In this document: piece by piece, positions 8,300 to 17,401 of the stretch
Position numbering within the stretch: the first letter of the stretch is position 1
How the letters are laid out: each line of letters starts with the position of its first letter
Origin: Symploca sp. SIO2E9
GTDB taxonomy: Bacteria > Cyanobacteriota > Cyanobacteriia > Cyanobacteriales > Coleofasciculaceae
DNA length: 64,000 bases
Assembly: GCA_010692645.1 (NCBI GenBank)
Contig: JAAHGS010000022.1
Span: 1-64,000, forward strand
Reading direction: 5' to 3'
Notes under the pieces: generated by a model
What the model was told of the DNA's origin: nothing
What the model saw: the letters and a program-made list of their open reading frames with translations, nothing else
The model's database searches: none
Translations under genes and position numbers: made by a program

Positions 8300-10945
8300 T
8301 TAGACGGCACGCAAGCTGGTTTTTAAATCTTGAAACTTTATAGGCAATCCACGCCGTAAGTCTACATAGTCTGATGCCTGGGGAGCCATTCTTTCTAGCA
8401 CATTGTCTAAGGTCTTTTGAGCTGTCTCCACCTGATCGACTAAAGCTGGTGCTTCCTCTTCAGAAGCATGGCGCAGTGCAAGACTCAAACGACGTAATTC
8501 AGAGAGCCAGTAGGCTTCTTCATTTAGCAGGGAATTTGCCACAACTGCTGGTGGAGAAAGAGGAGTTTGGGCGAGTTGCTCCACCAAGGTACGAGAACGA
8601 CACCGCTCAGTCGTTATCCAAGCTGCCAGAGGGTTGTTCTCAGTGAGGTATAACTCCATCAATCCCTCGTAAGCATCCAACGTCCTTCCGAAAAACCCGA
8701 TGCGGTGATTTTCTTCAATGAGTATTCCTCTTGTCTGCTCCAGTAATTTGATAGCCCTTTCATAGTAAATTTGACCTTGTTGAGCATCGTTGAAATCCTT
8801 CGCGTAAAGGTGACCAAGATTTGCTTGGGCTATCCGCAGCAGGTCAATGTAACCAATTTTCTCTCCTAGGGCGATCGCTTTCTCGAAATATTCCTTAGAC
8901 TGTTTTAGATAAGGTGCACTTTGCTCAATAGAATAAGTTCGACCCAGAGCGCGATAACACTGTCCTAAATTAATTAGCCAGCCGCATTGATTTTGACGGT
9001 CATTAATTGCTTGAGCGCTCTCCAAAGCTTGGTCATAGTAGTCAATTGCTTGTTGATATTGTTGTTGGGAGTAATGTACATTGCCTAAGCCCCCCAGATC
9101 AATTGCCATTGACCGCAAATCATTACCCTCTTTCGCTAGATTGTGGCTTTGTTGGTATGATATAGCTGCTTTTTCATACTCTTTTTGAGCAAAGTATGAA
9201 CCGCCTAAACCTGAGAGGATATGCCACTGGTTGGTATTATTTCCCACTTCCTCAGCTATGGCTAAAGCTTCTTTTTGAAGACTAATTGCCTTTTGATAAT
9301 CCCCCAGCGCTCTATAGACATAGCTTATGTTGTTTAACCACATACCCTCCATCCAACGGTCACCCAATTGACGGATTACTGCTAGCGCTGACTGAAAATA
9401 GTTAATGCCCAGACGATAATTGCCCAAATCATGCTCAAGCAAGCCCAAGCTTGCCAATTGATAGGCTTGTGCCCTATGGTCACCTCTGTGTCGAGCTATA
9501 GAGAGGGACTCTTCAGCTAGAATAATTGCTTGCTCATACTCACCTAAAATTCTGTAGACAAGGTTCAAGTTAGCTGACCATATGGACACATTCTGAATTT
9601 CGCCAAGTTCGCGACTGATAGTTAATGCTTGCTCATAAGCTTCTCTAGCTTCTGTGTAATAATTTTGTTCATAGTACAAAGTGCCTAAGTGCCCAAAGTG
9701 AGTAGCGATACCTGTTCGATCACCAATTTCCTGAGCAATGGTCAGTCCCTCTTGGGTGAAAGTTACGCCTTGTTTGTAATCTTGTAATTCTTGATAAACT
9801 GTTCCGAGAAGTCCTAAAAATCTGCTTTCCTGCTGTCGGTTCCCGATTTCTCGTGCTATGTGCAATCCTTGCTCAAAAATATCGAGTGCCAAGTTGTGCT
9901 TGTAAAGATTACGAGCCACTTGACCTAACCCAATTAACCATCGGACTTGATTGCCTCGCTCACCTACCTGACGAGCAATTTTGAGTCCTTGCTCCAGGTA
10001 ATTCTTCGCAGTCGCGTAGTCTCTCAAAGAAAAAAAACAGTAGCCGATATTGCCCAAACAAACACCTTCAAAAGAAGGATCACCGTTGATGCGAGTTAAT
10101 CCTAGGGCTTGCTGATACTGAGTGATTGCCTGCTGTGCTTCTCCTTGCCTGAGATAAACATTGCCAATACCACTAAGACAAAGTGCTTCTAATTTTTGAT
10201 TACCAACAGCACGGGCAAGGTTTAGTCCCTCTTGAGATAAACTTAGTGCCTGTTCATAATTCCCCAGTTCTAGATGTTCATAGCCCAAATCAAATAAAAT
10301 TTGGCTAGTTCTTGTCTGGTCATCAAACTGGCGAGCTACAGCTAATGCTTGTTCATAATGTGAGATAGCGGTTTGATGTTCTCCCAAACTGCTGTAAGCA
10401 CGACCTAAGTTACTTAACCTCCATCCTGCCCTTTCCTCTTCTTTGAGTTCACGCACCAAGGATAAAGCAGTTTGGTATTGTTCGATAGCTTGAGATACCT
10501 GACCCAATTTTAGGTAAAGATTTCCCAAATTGCTTGTGACAGTACTTTCCTCTAGGGGATGGTTGATTTGTCTGAGGAGATCTCGTGCTGTTTCCAGGTT
10601 GGTAATTGCTGCTTTGTTTTGCTTGTGTTGTTGTTGAACTTCTGCCAAAGTTATGCCACAGTTAGCAATTAAGGTGGCTTCCCCACTCAGCTGTGCCAGA
10701 GCATAGTTGATAAATCCTAGAGCCATGGTAATCCGAGAGTTGTAATCCAATTTTTCTCTAACAACTTTATCTAAAGCTTCTAGTTGGTTGAGAGTGAATG
10801 TTTGGCTGACTGGTGAGATCTTGATTCTTTGAATAGCAGCATCTGTAGTGAATTCACCTGCTGCCATTTGCTCTGCTAATTGCCAGAATAGATGAGCTGT
10901 TGGTTGAGGAAGATCATTGCTGAGGGGATTGGTCTGCATAGTCAA
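8300..10945 (-). CDS. Large TPR-repeat protein ending in a pre-CHAT linker
   Basis: 881 residues. From about 70 to 720 it is a very regular array of roughly 40-residue TPR units (N.GN.Y...G....A...Y..AL..A), near-identical in pattern from repeat to repeat. The last 130 residues contain WITTERCRSRTLVEQLAQTP and end SDYVDLRRGLPIKFQDLKTS, the segment that in TPR-CHAT proteins links to the protease. Here translation stops and the CHAT domain is a separate gene 25 bases on. TPR arrays bind peptides or proteins and would serve as sensor and scaffold. It follows the preceding TPR gene by 7 bases. No membrane segment or signal peptide is seen. Confidence 0.82.
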   Translation of the reverse strand: MTMQTNPLSNDLPQPTAHLFWQLAEQMAAGEFTTDAAIQRIKISPVSQTFTLNQLEALDKVVREKLDYNSRITMALGFINYALAQLSGEATLIANCGITLAEVQQQHKQNKAAITNLETARDLLRQINHPLEESTVTSNLGNLYLKLGQVSQAIEQYQTALSLVRELKEEERAGWRLSNLGRAYSSLGEHQTAISHYEQALAVARQFDDQTRTSQILFDLGYEHLELGNYEQALSLSQEGLNLARAVGNQKLEALCLSGIGNVYLRQGEAQQAITQYQQALGLTRINGDPSFEGVCLGNIGYCFFSLRDYATAKNYLEQGLKIARQVGERGNQVRWLIGLGQVARNLYKHNLALDIFEQGLHIAREIGNRQQESRFLGLLGTVYQELQDYKQGVTFTQEGLTIAQEIGDRTGIATHFGHLGTLYYEQNYYTEAREAYEQALTISRELGEIQNVSIWSANLNLVYRILGEYEQAIILAEESLSIARHRGDHRAQAYQLASLGLLEHDLGNYRLGINYFQSALAVIRQLGDRWMEGMWLNNISYVYRALGDYQKAISLQKEALAIAEEVGNNTNQWHILSGLGGSYFAQKEYEKAAISYQQSHNLAKEGNDLRSMAIDLGGLGNVHYSQQQYQQAIDYYDQALESAQAINDRQNQCGWLINLGQCYRALGRTYSIEQSAPYLKQSKEYFEKAIALGEKIGYIDLLRIAQANLGHLYAKDFNDAQQGQIYYERAIKLLEQTRGILIEENHRIGFFGRTLDAYEGLMELYLTENNPLAAWITTERCRSRTLVEQLAQTPLSPPAVVANSLLNEEAYWLSELRRLSLALRHASEEEAPALVDQVETAQKTLDNVLERMAPQASDYVDLRRGLPIKFQDLKTSLRAV

Positions 10946-10952
10946 CTAACAC

Positions 10953-13259
10953 CTACTGTTGAAGTAATACTTTAATTTCTTTCCAGGAAGAAGGCTGCCC
11001 TCGTCTAAGACTTACGTACTCAGTAGCACTTGGTTTCTTTGCCATTTGCTGCCAAAGGGTGTGCAAGTCCTCACTTAAATTCACTGCCTCAGCTTGAGTA
11101 GTGGCCTGACTAAGAGCTTTTAACAACTCTTGCTCCTGGTTGAGCAGATCCTCGTCAACTGAGGCAGGAGAACGTAATGGTGTCAGGGCTAAAGAATCCA
11201 AAAAAGCTCTCCCCTTGAGTCTTTCCAACCAATTGAAAGCACTTTGGTTGTTCTCAAGGTATTGATGATGTAATTTGATAGCAAACTTATAGACTTTTTC
11301 TTTATTCATTACTAGACCCAATCGGCTATGCTCTCTGGCAACTGGATCGGTCTCGATAAATCGACCTCGTACTAACTCAATGTCTGTGGCTGCCTTTTCC
11401 AGCCAACCATTAGCCTCATGCCAGCGCACTTCCTGCTCTTGGGGTGGGAAACCCTGAAAACTTTGCATAAACGCAATGTCAGCTAAGTAAAAGCAGACTT
11501 TCCAGCTCATTTCACGCATCTGGGTACTGCGGAAGTACTCCAAAGCTTGCTCACAGCAACGACTGGCTTCGGCATAAAAATTGGGATAGCCCTGATTCCC
11601 TAAGTCGTGGCAAACTAAACCCAATAAAGCGTCAGTAATAGCTGTTTGCATATTCTTGCCGAGGGCTGCGTAAGTATTACGAGCTTGCTCAAGATACTGT
11701 AACGCCTCAGGAGAATGCTTGTAGGTGACGGCTGTCTGCCCCTGTAGCTGGTAGATGTCAGCTATGGCTGCTAAAGCTTCATTACCTCCAATGTTACTCA
11801 ACAAGTCAGTTGCCTGAGTGTAGAGGGTCATTGCTTCTTGATAAGCTTGTTCAGGGATGGAAAAACTACCGGAATGATGGTGCTGCATAACCGTTGCCTG
11901 AGCAATACATTTAAGCTTTTCCGCTTGCTCAAACTGATAGTTGTTGGCTTTATCAACTGCCAAGCCTTTACGCCAGACTGGGATTGCTTTTGCCCAATCT
12001 CCCTTGCCACTGATGACATTACCCAAGATGAAGTAGCTTAAAGAGAGGCCTTTGCTAGAACCAGACTGTTTCAGGGTTTTGATGACTCTACAGCAGACTG
12101 CCTCAGCTCGCTCAGGCAAGTTCATTAAAATGTAAGCATTAGCAAGGTTCAATCCTTTCATTGCTAGGGCACCAGCAACTGTAGCTAGTGTCTCAACTTG
12201 TTCGTAAACAGCTAGGGCACGAGCATAATGACCTATGCGGTAGTAGTAGTCACCAATGCCAAGAAGTGCTGTTGCTTGTGCTAACGGAAAATCCATCTTC
12301 TTAGCAACTTCTACAGCTTTTTGCCTACACTCGAAGCTTTTGGAGAGTTCTCCCTGCTGTAGATGCCAGGTACTTAGCTCAGTTAGAGCCTTGTAAATGC
12401 CAGTTAAATATTCGGTCTGCTCGTACAGCGATAGGGCTTGCTGTAGAGCATCAGTACCGTCAAAACCAGCTTTGCTCAGGCGACTCCCCAGACTTAGTAG
12501 CACATCAGCTGGTCCAAAACCATGACCAACTGCCTCATACAAAGCTAATGCTTGCTGGTAGGGAGCTGGATTGATTTTGAGTTCTGGGTTAACTGCTCGT
12601 TGGATAATATGGGCATCGAAATCCAGTTCAGCAAGACGCAGTGCCGCTTCTGCTTGGCGCACCTGATTTCCAATAATCTGAGCTTGTTCGCTGGCTTGTT
12701 GGAAAATAGACGCTGCTGTAGCTGGCTCTGGTTTGAATATCAGGAAGAGTTGACCCTGCTTGAGTAGAGCGGCCAAAGCGGCATCACTCTCACCTGCATG
12801 GTGGTAGTTATCAAAGGCTTCAGATAGTAGGAATCTTGCCTCAACCAAATCTGAGGGAGGTGCTAAGTTCCAAGTCACCCTGATTGCCAATGTCCGTCCC
12901 AATAAATCCTGAGAGATTGCCTTCACTTTGGAACCTGAGTTTGCAGCCAACACGGCTTGAGCTTCTTTGCAAATGGGAGTTGGATTGCCGACCAGATAAA
13001 TTTTAAGGAGGGCACTCTGCAAGCGCATCTCCCATGCTACTTCACTCTCTGTTGGTAGTGTGGATAAGGCGCTAGTGAGCAGAACGTCAGCTTGTCGAAA
13101 CTGACCTTGTTGTGTCAGGCAGCGAGCTTGGAGTAATATAGCCTGGGGGGCTAAGTTTGGGGAAGTTCTCAGAGACTCAGCCAGGCGAATGGCAGCCGAC
13201 AGCTGACCTAGGTAAAGTAATTGACTTGCTTCGACAATAGGTTCAGATTGATTTGCCAT
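10953..13259 (-). CDS. Second TPR-repeat protein ending in a pre-CHAT linker
   Basis: 768 residues with degenerate TPR repeats throughout about 5-620. They are less regular than in the 881-residue neighbour, with units such as ALLGIGDYYYRIGHYARALAVY. The C-terminal region has NWLERLKGRAFLDSLALTPL and ends TEYVSLRRGQPSSWKEIKVL, again the linker that precedes CHAT domains, with no CHAT domain attached. It is in the same operon, 67 bases after the first TPR gene and 7 bases before the next. It probably shares the single CHAT protease of the block. The divergence of the repeats from its neighbours suggests a different ligand rather than a recent copy. Confidence 0.78.
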   Translation of the reverse strand: MANQSEPIVEASQLLYLGQLSAAIRLAESLRTSPNLAPQAILLQARCLTQQGQFRQADVLLTSALSTLPTESEVAWEMRLQSALLKIYLVGNPTPICKEAQAVLAANSGSKVKAISQDLLGRTLAIRVTWNLAPPSDLVEARFLLSEAFDNYHHAGESDAALAALLKQGQLFLIFKPEPATAASIFQQASEQAQIIGNQVRQAEAALRLAELDFDAHIIQRAVNPELKINPAPYQQALALYEAVGHGFGPADVLLSLGSRLSKAGFDGTDALQQALSLYEQTEYLTGIYKALTELSTWHLQQGELSKSFECRQKAVEVAKKMDFPLAQATALLGIGDYYYRIGHYARALAVYEQVETLATVAGALAMKGLNLANAYILMNLPERAEAVCCRVIKTLKQSGSSKGLSLSYFILGNVISGKGDWAKAIPVWRKGLAVDKANNYQFEQAEKLKCIAQATVMQHHHSGSFSIPEQAYQEAMTLYTQATDLLSNIGGNEALAAIADIYQLQGQTAVTYKHSPEALQYLEQARNTYAALGKNMQTAITDALLGLVCHDLGNQGYPNFYAEASRCCEQALEYFRSTQMREMSWKVCFYLADIAFMQSFQGFPPQEQEVRWHEANGWLEKAATDIELVRGRFIETDPVAREHSRLGLVMNKEKVYKFAIKLHHQYLENNQSAFNWLERLKGRAFLDSLALTPLRSPASVDEDLLNQEQELLKALSQATTQAEAVNLSEDLHTLWQQMAKKPSATEYVSLRRGQPSSWKEIKVLLQQ

Positions 13260-13326
13260 TCTCTAAATATCACTAGCCTTCAGTGGATCGGTTTGTGGTT
13301 AAATCTGTATTTAGAATTGATGCAAT

Positions 13327-15519
13327 TCAAAGAGTGTTCAGAGTTGACTTTACCCCAGCAAAATCTAGGGTTTTGCCTTGTCGTAGTGCAACGTACTCAG
13401 CACCTTTAGCATTAGTGCCACGAATCTCATCCCACAACTGCTCCAACTGCTCTTCGATTTGAGTAATCTCATCTCCCCATTCATACTGCTGTTGGCTTAG
13501 TGTTCCTCTGTGACGAAGTTGTAAGCATCGAAGTTCCCCAAGTAATTGAGTTTCTTGCTCAGCTAATTTTTGGGGAATACCTACCGCATTTACTATTTCT
13601 GTAGTTGCCAACTGCTCAATAAAGGCACGAGACTTTCCCCTTTCCATGTAGTTAAAGGCTTGCTCAAGAGTGGAAGAAAGACAAAAAAGAACCATTGCTT
13701 CATAGAGTTTGCCCTTCTCCGCAAATAGTGAGATTTTAAAAGTTTCGGGAAGGTATTGAGAGCGTAGTTGCTCAATAGTATTGATAGCATTTTCCAAAGC
13801 CTGCTGACATGCTGTTAGTTGACCTTGATGCTGGTACGTTAGCGCCAGTCCGTAGAGAGATTGCCATTTAATTTCTGGTGTTTCAAACTCCTCGGCAAAG
13901 GTAATTGCTTTCTGAAAAAACTGCACAGCAAGTGATAGCTGATTCAACTCTCTGCAAGCTTCCCCTAAATACAGGTAATGAATTGCTTCCCGCTGCTTAA
14001 GGTTACGCACGCTTGTGAGCAATAGTGCTTTTTGTAAGTATTGTAAGCCCTCTTTTGGTTGATCGTTCAATACTAGGGTTGAACCTAACTCTAAGTAAAC
14101 ATCGGATTCTAGATCTCTTTGCGATACTTTGTCCAATACTCTTAAAGCTGCCTGGTAGGAATGGATCGCTTCCTGATAGTTCTTGAGAGTACGTTGAACA
14201 TTCCCTTTTCCCATGTAGTTGATGACTAAACCGAATTTGTTTTCTAGCTCCTTATCCAAATCAATGGCTTTCTGGAATGAGGTGATCGCCAAGTCTGGTT
14301 CTCCCATTCGAGCATAGGTCAGTCCAAAATTAGAGTTCAGTCGTGATAATTCTGCGCGGTTATCTTCTACTGAAATATCCAGCAATTCTAAAAGTGTCTT
14401 TTCAGCAGAGAGCGAGTCAAGTGCGTGCCTATAATCACCCATTGCCAAGTACATCATGCCTAACTCTCGGTGATAGTATACAGGAGGATCAGTAGAAATA
14501 TTATCAGTCCAAAAAGATAACGCCTGAAGATAGGAATTAACTGCGCCAGAATAATTGCCTAGAAAGCTGAATGTCATCCCCTTTTCTCTAGATAACTCAA
14601 TTAAAAACTGGTTTCTGATAGTTGGATTAGCAAGATACTTTACTGCTTCCAGAGTTAAATCAGTAATCTCTAAAGCTTCCTCATAGAATCCTTCTTCAAC
14701 TAGAACTTTTCGATGCCCTCTAAGCTCGTCAACAAAGTTTTCATTGACTTGTTGATTTTCGATGAGAACTTTCAGTTGCTGGTGATACTCATTTACGGAA
14801 GTTGCTCTGTGACCACCTTCTAATGCTTGTCCTATCAAACCCCCGTAACTTCTTTGAACAATGTCACCAGGGTTATAACATCGTTCTGTGCTATGAGAGA
14901 ATTGCAGCTCGTATCTACCTGTTTGACAGTTGTAATAAAAGATAAAAATATCAAAGTGCTTTGGCTTCCACCTCAGGGGTCCTCCTCCCAATGACTCTGT
15001 CCATTCACCTTGCCAGATTAAAACCTCGTCTACACCGTCTGCATCCAGGTCTTTTGTCTCATAGAAACCTTGATAAAATCCTCCTTCAGGGAATAGGGAC
15101 TTGAGAGTTTTTCCATTCCACTGACAGATCTGTAGTGTCAGAAAAGCACCAGATCCTGACTGATCTAGCAGAACAATTTCTGGGATTCCGTCTTTGTTGA
15201 TATCTGAAACTTGTAAATCGCGGAAGCCATACATGGATGAGAGTATTGTTGGAACGTATTGTCCATCTTGGGATGGATCAAGAAGTATACAATCTCCCAC
15301 AGAACTCCAGGGATGGTGAATTCCTGCAACAAGACAGACTTCCTCCTGTCCGTCTCCATCTACATCTTCATGAATTACCTTGAAGAGATTGATTTTAGAT
15401 ACATCAATCTCTTCCCCTTTAATCTGGGCTTCCTGTTGCAAAAAAAAGCGAGCAATCTCGGTCAAATCGTCCACATTATCATATTCCCATCTCTTTGAAA
15501 AAGTTTCAGTTAGCTTCAT
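13327..15519 (-). CDS. FG-GAP/VCBS-like N-terminal region fused to TPRs and a pre-CHAT linker
   Basis: About 730 residues from ATG 15517-15519, which overlaps the stop codon of the upstream remnant as ATGA. An in-frame ATG 45 bases earlier is less likely. The first 230 residues contain three calcium-type loops, DVDGDGQEE, DINKDGIPEI and DLDADGVDEV (about residues 52, 106 and 157), spaced like FG-GAP/VCBS blades of a beta-propeller. TPRs follow (about 250-580). The end has YMERGKSRAFIEQLATTEI and AEYVALRQGKTLDFAGVKST, the pre-CHAT linker. FG-GAP blades usually occur in extracellular proteins, yet no signal peptide is seen. It may sense calcium or a bound protein. First intact gene of the CHAT block. 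Confidence 0.75.
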   Translation of the reverse strand: MKLTETFSKRWEYDNVDDLTEIARFFLQQEAQIKGEEIDVSKINLFKVIHEDVDGDGQEEVCLVAGIHHPWSSVGDCILLDPSQDGQYVPTILSSMYGFRDLQVSDINKDGIPEIVLLDQSGSGAFLTLQICQWNGKTLKSLFPEGGFYQGFYETKDLDADGVDEVLIWQGEWTESLGGGPLRWKPKHFDIFIFYYNCQTGRYELQFSHSTERCYNPGDIVQRSYGGLIGQALEGGHRATSVNEYHQQLKVLIENQQVNENFVDELRGHRKVLVEEGFYEEALEITDLTLEAVKYLANPTIRNQFLIELSREKGMTFSFLGNYSGAVNSYLQALSFWTDNISTDPPVYYHRELGMMYLAMGDYRHALDSLSAEKTLLELLDISVEDNRAELSRLNSNFGLTYARMGEPDLAITSFQKAIDLDKELENKFGLVINYMGKGNVQRTLKNYQEAIHSYQAALRVLDKVSQRDLESDVYLELGSTLVLNDQPKEGLQYLQKALLLTSVRNLKQREAIHYLYLGEACRELNQLSLAVQFFQKAITFAEEFETPEIKWQSLYGLALTYQHQGQLTACQQALENAINTIEQLRSQYLPETFKISLFAEKGKLYEAMVLFCLSSTLEQAFNYMERGKSRAFIEQLATTEIVNAVGIPQKLAEQETQLLGELRCLQLRHRGTLSQQQYEWGDEITQIEEQLEQLWDEIRGTNAKGAEYVALRQGKTLDFAGVKSTLNTL

Positions 15520-15770
15520 TCTAGGCGTGAACCACTCAGCAGTTCTAGTAACTCCCGAAAGCATAGTGGTTCTCCCTCACTGCCTTCCGGTAACATCAGT
15601 CCTCTAGCTTCAAGTACATCAAGAAATGCTCGCGATCGCGACCTCTCTACATAATCCAATGCTTCATCGGCGCAGCACTGCGTAGTGGCGTGGCACAGCA
15701 AAAATGGTGGTTTAGTAAAATCGCTTAATCCCTTGTAAATTAAGGCTTTTCCAAAAAATCTATTCTACTA
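15516..15770 (-). pseudogene. Remnant of another TPR/CHAT-linker protein
   Basis: On the minus strand the frame ending at a TGA (15516-15518) reads DEALDYVERSRSRAFLDVLE, then GSEGEPLCFRELLELLSGSR. This is the end of a TPR block plus the pre-CHAT linker found in the three genes downstream. No start codon with an upstream TPR array exists; the frame loses similarity around 15770. Its stop overlaps the start of the next gene by ATGA, so it was once a coupled operon member. It is either a truncated fourth TPR subunit or a decayed TPR-CHAT fusion. A GCGATCGC octamer lies inside it. Confidence 0.6.
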
Positions 15771-16200
15771 CTTTAGCTGTCTCAGGCTAGTAGTCTAGAT
15801 TAGAGGACTCAATCTAGCTCATTTAGTCGCTCCAGGGTAAGTCCTAACCCTGACAAAACATGACCAAAAGCTTCTGGTTTTGATTCATCAGCAGAGCTAA
15901 CTCAGGTGCGTTCACCAAGTCTTTGGAAATTCATGTTCTCTTTAACAACCAGCAGCTACCCCAAAAAGTAATCTAACCCTGGCTCTACAATGCCAGGGAA
16001 CAATTTTCGCCTAACCCTCCGCCACACCTCAAACGCCCTCTATCGAACCAATGGGATTGAAACTGCACAACAAGTGCAAGGCATTAAGCAAAATGGCGAC
16101 TATCGTGCGCTTCGCGAGTGAAGAAAAGACATTAAGCCAAGGCAATGAGCCAAGTGGAAACTGTCGTTTCTTCAAAAGTGAAGTAACAAGAGTTTAACCC
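15771..16200. other. Non-coding gap, 430 bases
   Basis: No gene recognised. It contains a weak hairpin (CTAGATT 15795-15801 / AATCTAG 15811-15817) and, just before the next gene, two imperfect copies of a block with ACTATCGTGCGCTTCGCGAG and ACTGTCGTTTCTTCAAAAG followed by TGAAG (about 16098-16125 and 16158-16184). The promoters of the minus-strand CHAT block and of the plus-strand small gene should lie here, but no clear -35/-10 pair was picked out. Confidence 0.4.
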
Positions 16201-16551
16201 ATGGCTAACCAAACCCCAATGCAAAAGCAATTTGCTTCAAGCTACGAACAACAGCGCTTTGACATGTTTCTTAACGTTGCCCGCGAACTAACGGGCAGGG
16301 CTAAACAGCGCTCTCTACCCCAAGGCAAAGCCTTAGACTGGGACAAGTTTAACGCCTACTTCGAGAAAGTTTACAGCAATTATTCGGCTGACGAGTTGCT
16401 CGAAGAAATCCTGAGCAACGTCTACTGGCTCTCATCTGAACAAGCCGTTATCGACCTGCACTTCCGCTACCTCGATGACGCAGTTAAGGCAGCAAAAGCC
16501 AAAGGCAAAACCAAGGATAAAGACGATGATGACCTCGATTTTGTTAAGTAA
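16201..16551 (+). CDS. Small conserved plasmid protein, unknown function
   Basis: 116 residues, not recognised. It is helical and charged: YEQQRFDMFLNVARELTGRA in the first third, then FNAYFEKVYSNYSADELLEE. It ends in a strongly charged tail, AKGKTKDKDDDDLDFVK. No membrane segment, cysteine or catalytic motif is seen. It stands alone between the divergent CHAT block and the Uma2 gene, and a good terminator follows 24 bases after its stop, so it is a single-gene transcript, probably well expressed. Confidence 0.6.
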   Translation: MANQTPMQKQFASSYEQQRFDMFLNVARELTGRAKQRSLPQGKALDWDKFNAYFEKVYSNYSADELLEEILSNVYWLSSEQAVIDLHFRYLDDAVKAAKAKGKTKDKDDDDLDFVK

Positions 16552-16574
16552 GCCATAAACACTCTATCATGGAG

Positions 16575-16605
16575 CAATCCCGCAACCAGCGGGATTGGCT
16601 TTTTC
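16575..16605 (+). terminator. Intrinsic terminator
   Basis: Perfect 9-bp stem CAATCCCGC (16575-16583) / GCGGGATTG (16589-16597) with a 5-base loop, followed by GCTTTTT. It ends the transcript of the 116-residue plasmid protein. Confidence 0.85.
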
Positions 16606-16720
16606 CCCACCGCCCCACCCGTCAGCGTCGCTTGGCTCTCAAAGGCAGGGAGTCGGGAGTTGAATGTCCTTCATGCAAGTGAAAACCGCTATAGGACAAG
16701 AAGCTTGAACAGCAACCGCC

Positions 16721-17308
16721 ATGACTGTAACAACTAGAAAACTAACCTTTGAAGAGTACCTAAGTTACAACGACGGTACGGACACCCGCTATGAACTAGT
16801 AGATGGAGAATTAATCCCCATGAGTCTTGGTACGGGGAAACATGGAGCGATCGCCAAGTTCCTAGAACGAGCATTCGATGAGGAGAGTACCATCAGAGAA
16901 ACGAAGTGGACAGCACAAAAGTTTTCCGTGGGTATTCGCTCGCCTCGTGGGGGACGTTGGCAGACTTCAAGAATTCCCGACGTGACTGTTCTCAGAGCAG
17001 AGCAGTGGGAAGCACTGGCAGAACGCGAAGCAGTCATTGAACTAAACGAAGCACCCCCAATCCTGGTGGTGGAAGTAGTCAGTGAATCTACCCAAACTAC
17101 AGACTACCGCAGCAAACGCTCTGAATATGCCGTACTCAACATTCCTGAGTACTGGATTGTTGATTCACTTGAGCAGGTAGTAACGGTATGCACTCTGGTT
17201 GAAGGCTTCTACGATGCCACCCAATTCCGAGGGAGCGATCGAATTGTCTCTGACACCTTCCCAGAATTGGAATTGACAGCAGCTCAAGTACTAGCGGCAC
17301 GAAAATAA
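16721..17308 (+). CDS. Uma2-family (DUF820) PD-(D/E)XK nuclease-like protein
   Basis: 195 residues. The Uma2 fold is seen from YELVDGELIPMS at the start. The active-site series is RIPDVTVL (about 86), LVVEVVSEST (about 116-125) and DYRSKRSEYAVLNIPEYWIV, giving the D, E.E and K residues of the PD-(D/E)XK core. Uma2 proteins are abundant in cyanobacteria, where they are annotated as putative restriction endonucleases; their real targets are mostly unknown. Length is normal. A GCGATCGC-like site lies inside. The gene is convergent with a second, only distantly similar Uma2 gene at 17376-17978. Confidence 0.85.
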   Translation: MTVTTRKLTFEEYLSYNDGTDTRYELVDGELIPMSLGTGKHGAIAKFLERAFDEESTIRETKWTAQKFSVGIRSPRGGRWQTSRIPDVTVLRAEQWEALAEREAVIELNEAPPILVVEVVSESTQTTDYRSKRSEYAVLNIPEYWIVDSLEQVVTVCTLVEGFYDATQFRGSDRIVSDTFPELELTAAQVLAARK

Positions 17309-17320
17309 GGAGTGATTGCC

Positions 17321-17401
17321 ATGACCACGACTACAAGAGTACCGGATAAACCCAAACAACAGCGATTTATCCAATTTACTCTTGGCGGATGGCTTGAGTG
17401 A
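17321..17401 (+). CDS. Possible 26-residue peptide after the Uma2 gene
   Basis: ATG at 17321 is preceded by a good AAGGAG ribosome site at the right distance and opens a frame MTTTTRVPDKPKQQ..., ending GGWLE. The frame runs 26 bases into the 3' end of the opposing Uma2 gene. It is too short to assign. It may be the head of a gene whose body was lost when the opposing gene was inserted, or a genuine small peptide. Confidence 0.3.
   Translation: MTTTTRVPDKPKQQRFIQFTLGGWLE

Noticed and set aside
16048..16080. A GGGATTGAAAC string that resembles the end of another class of cyanobacterial CRISPR repeats
   Set aside because: Only one copy, no spaced second repeat and no inverted arm; a chance match or a relic at best.
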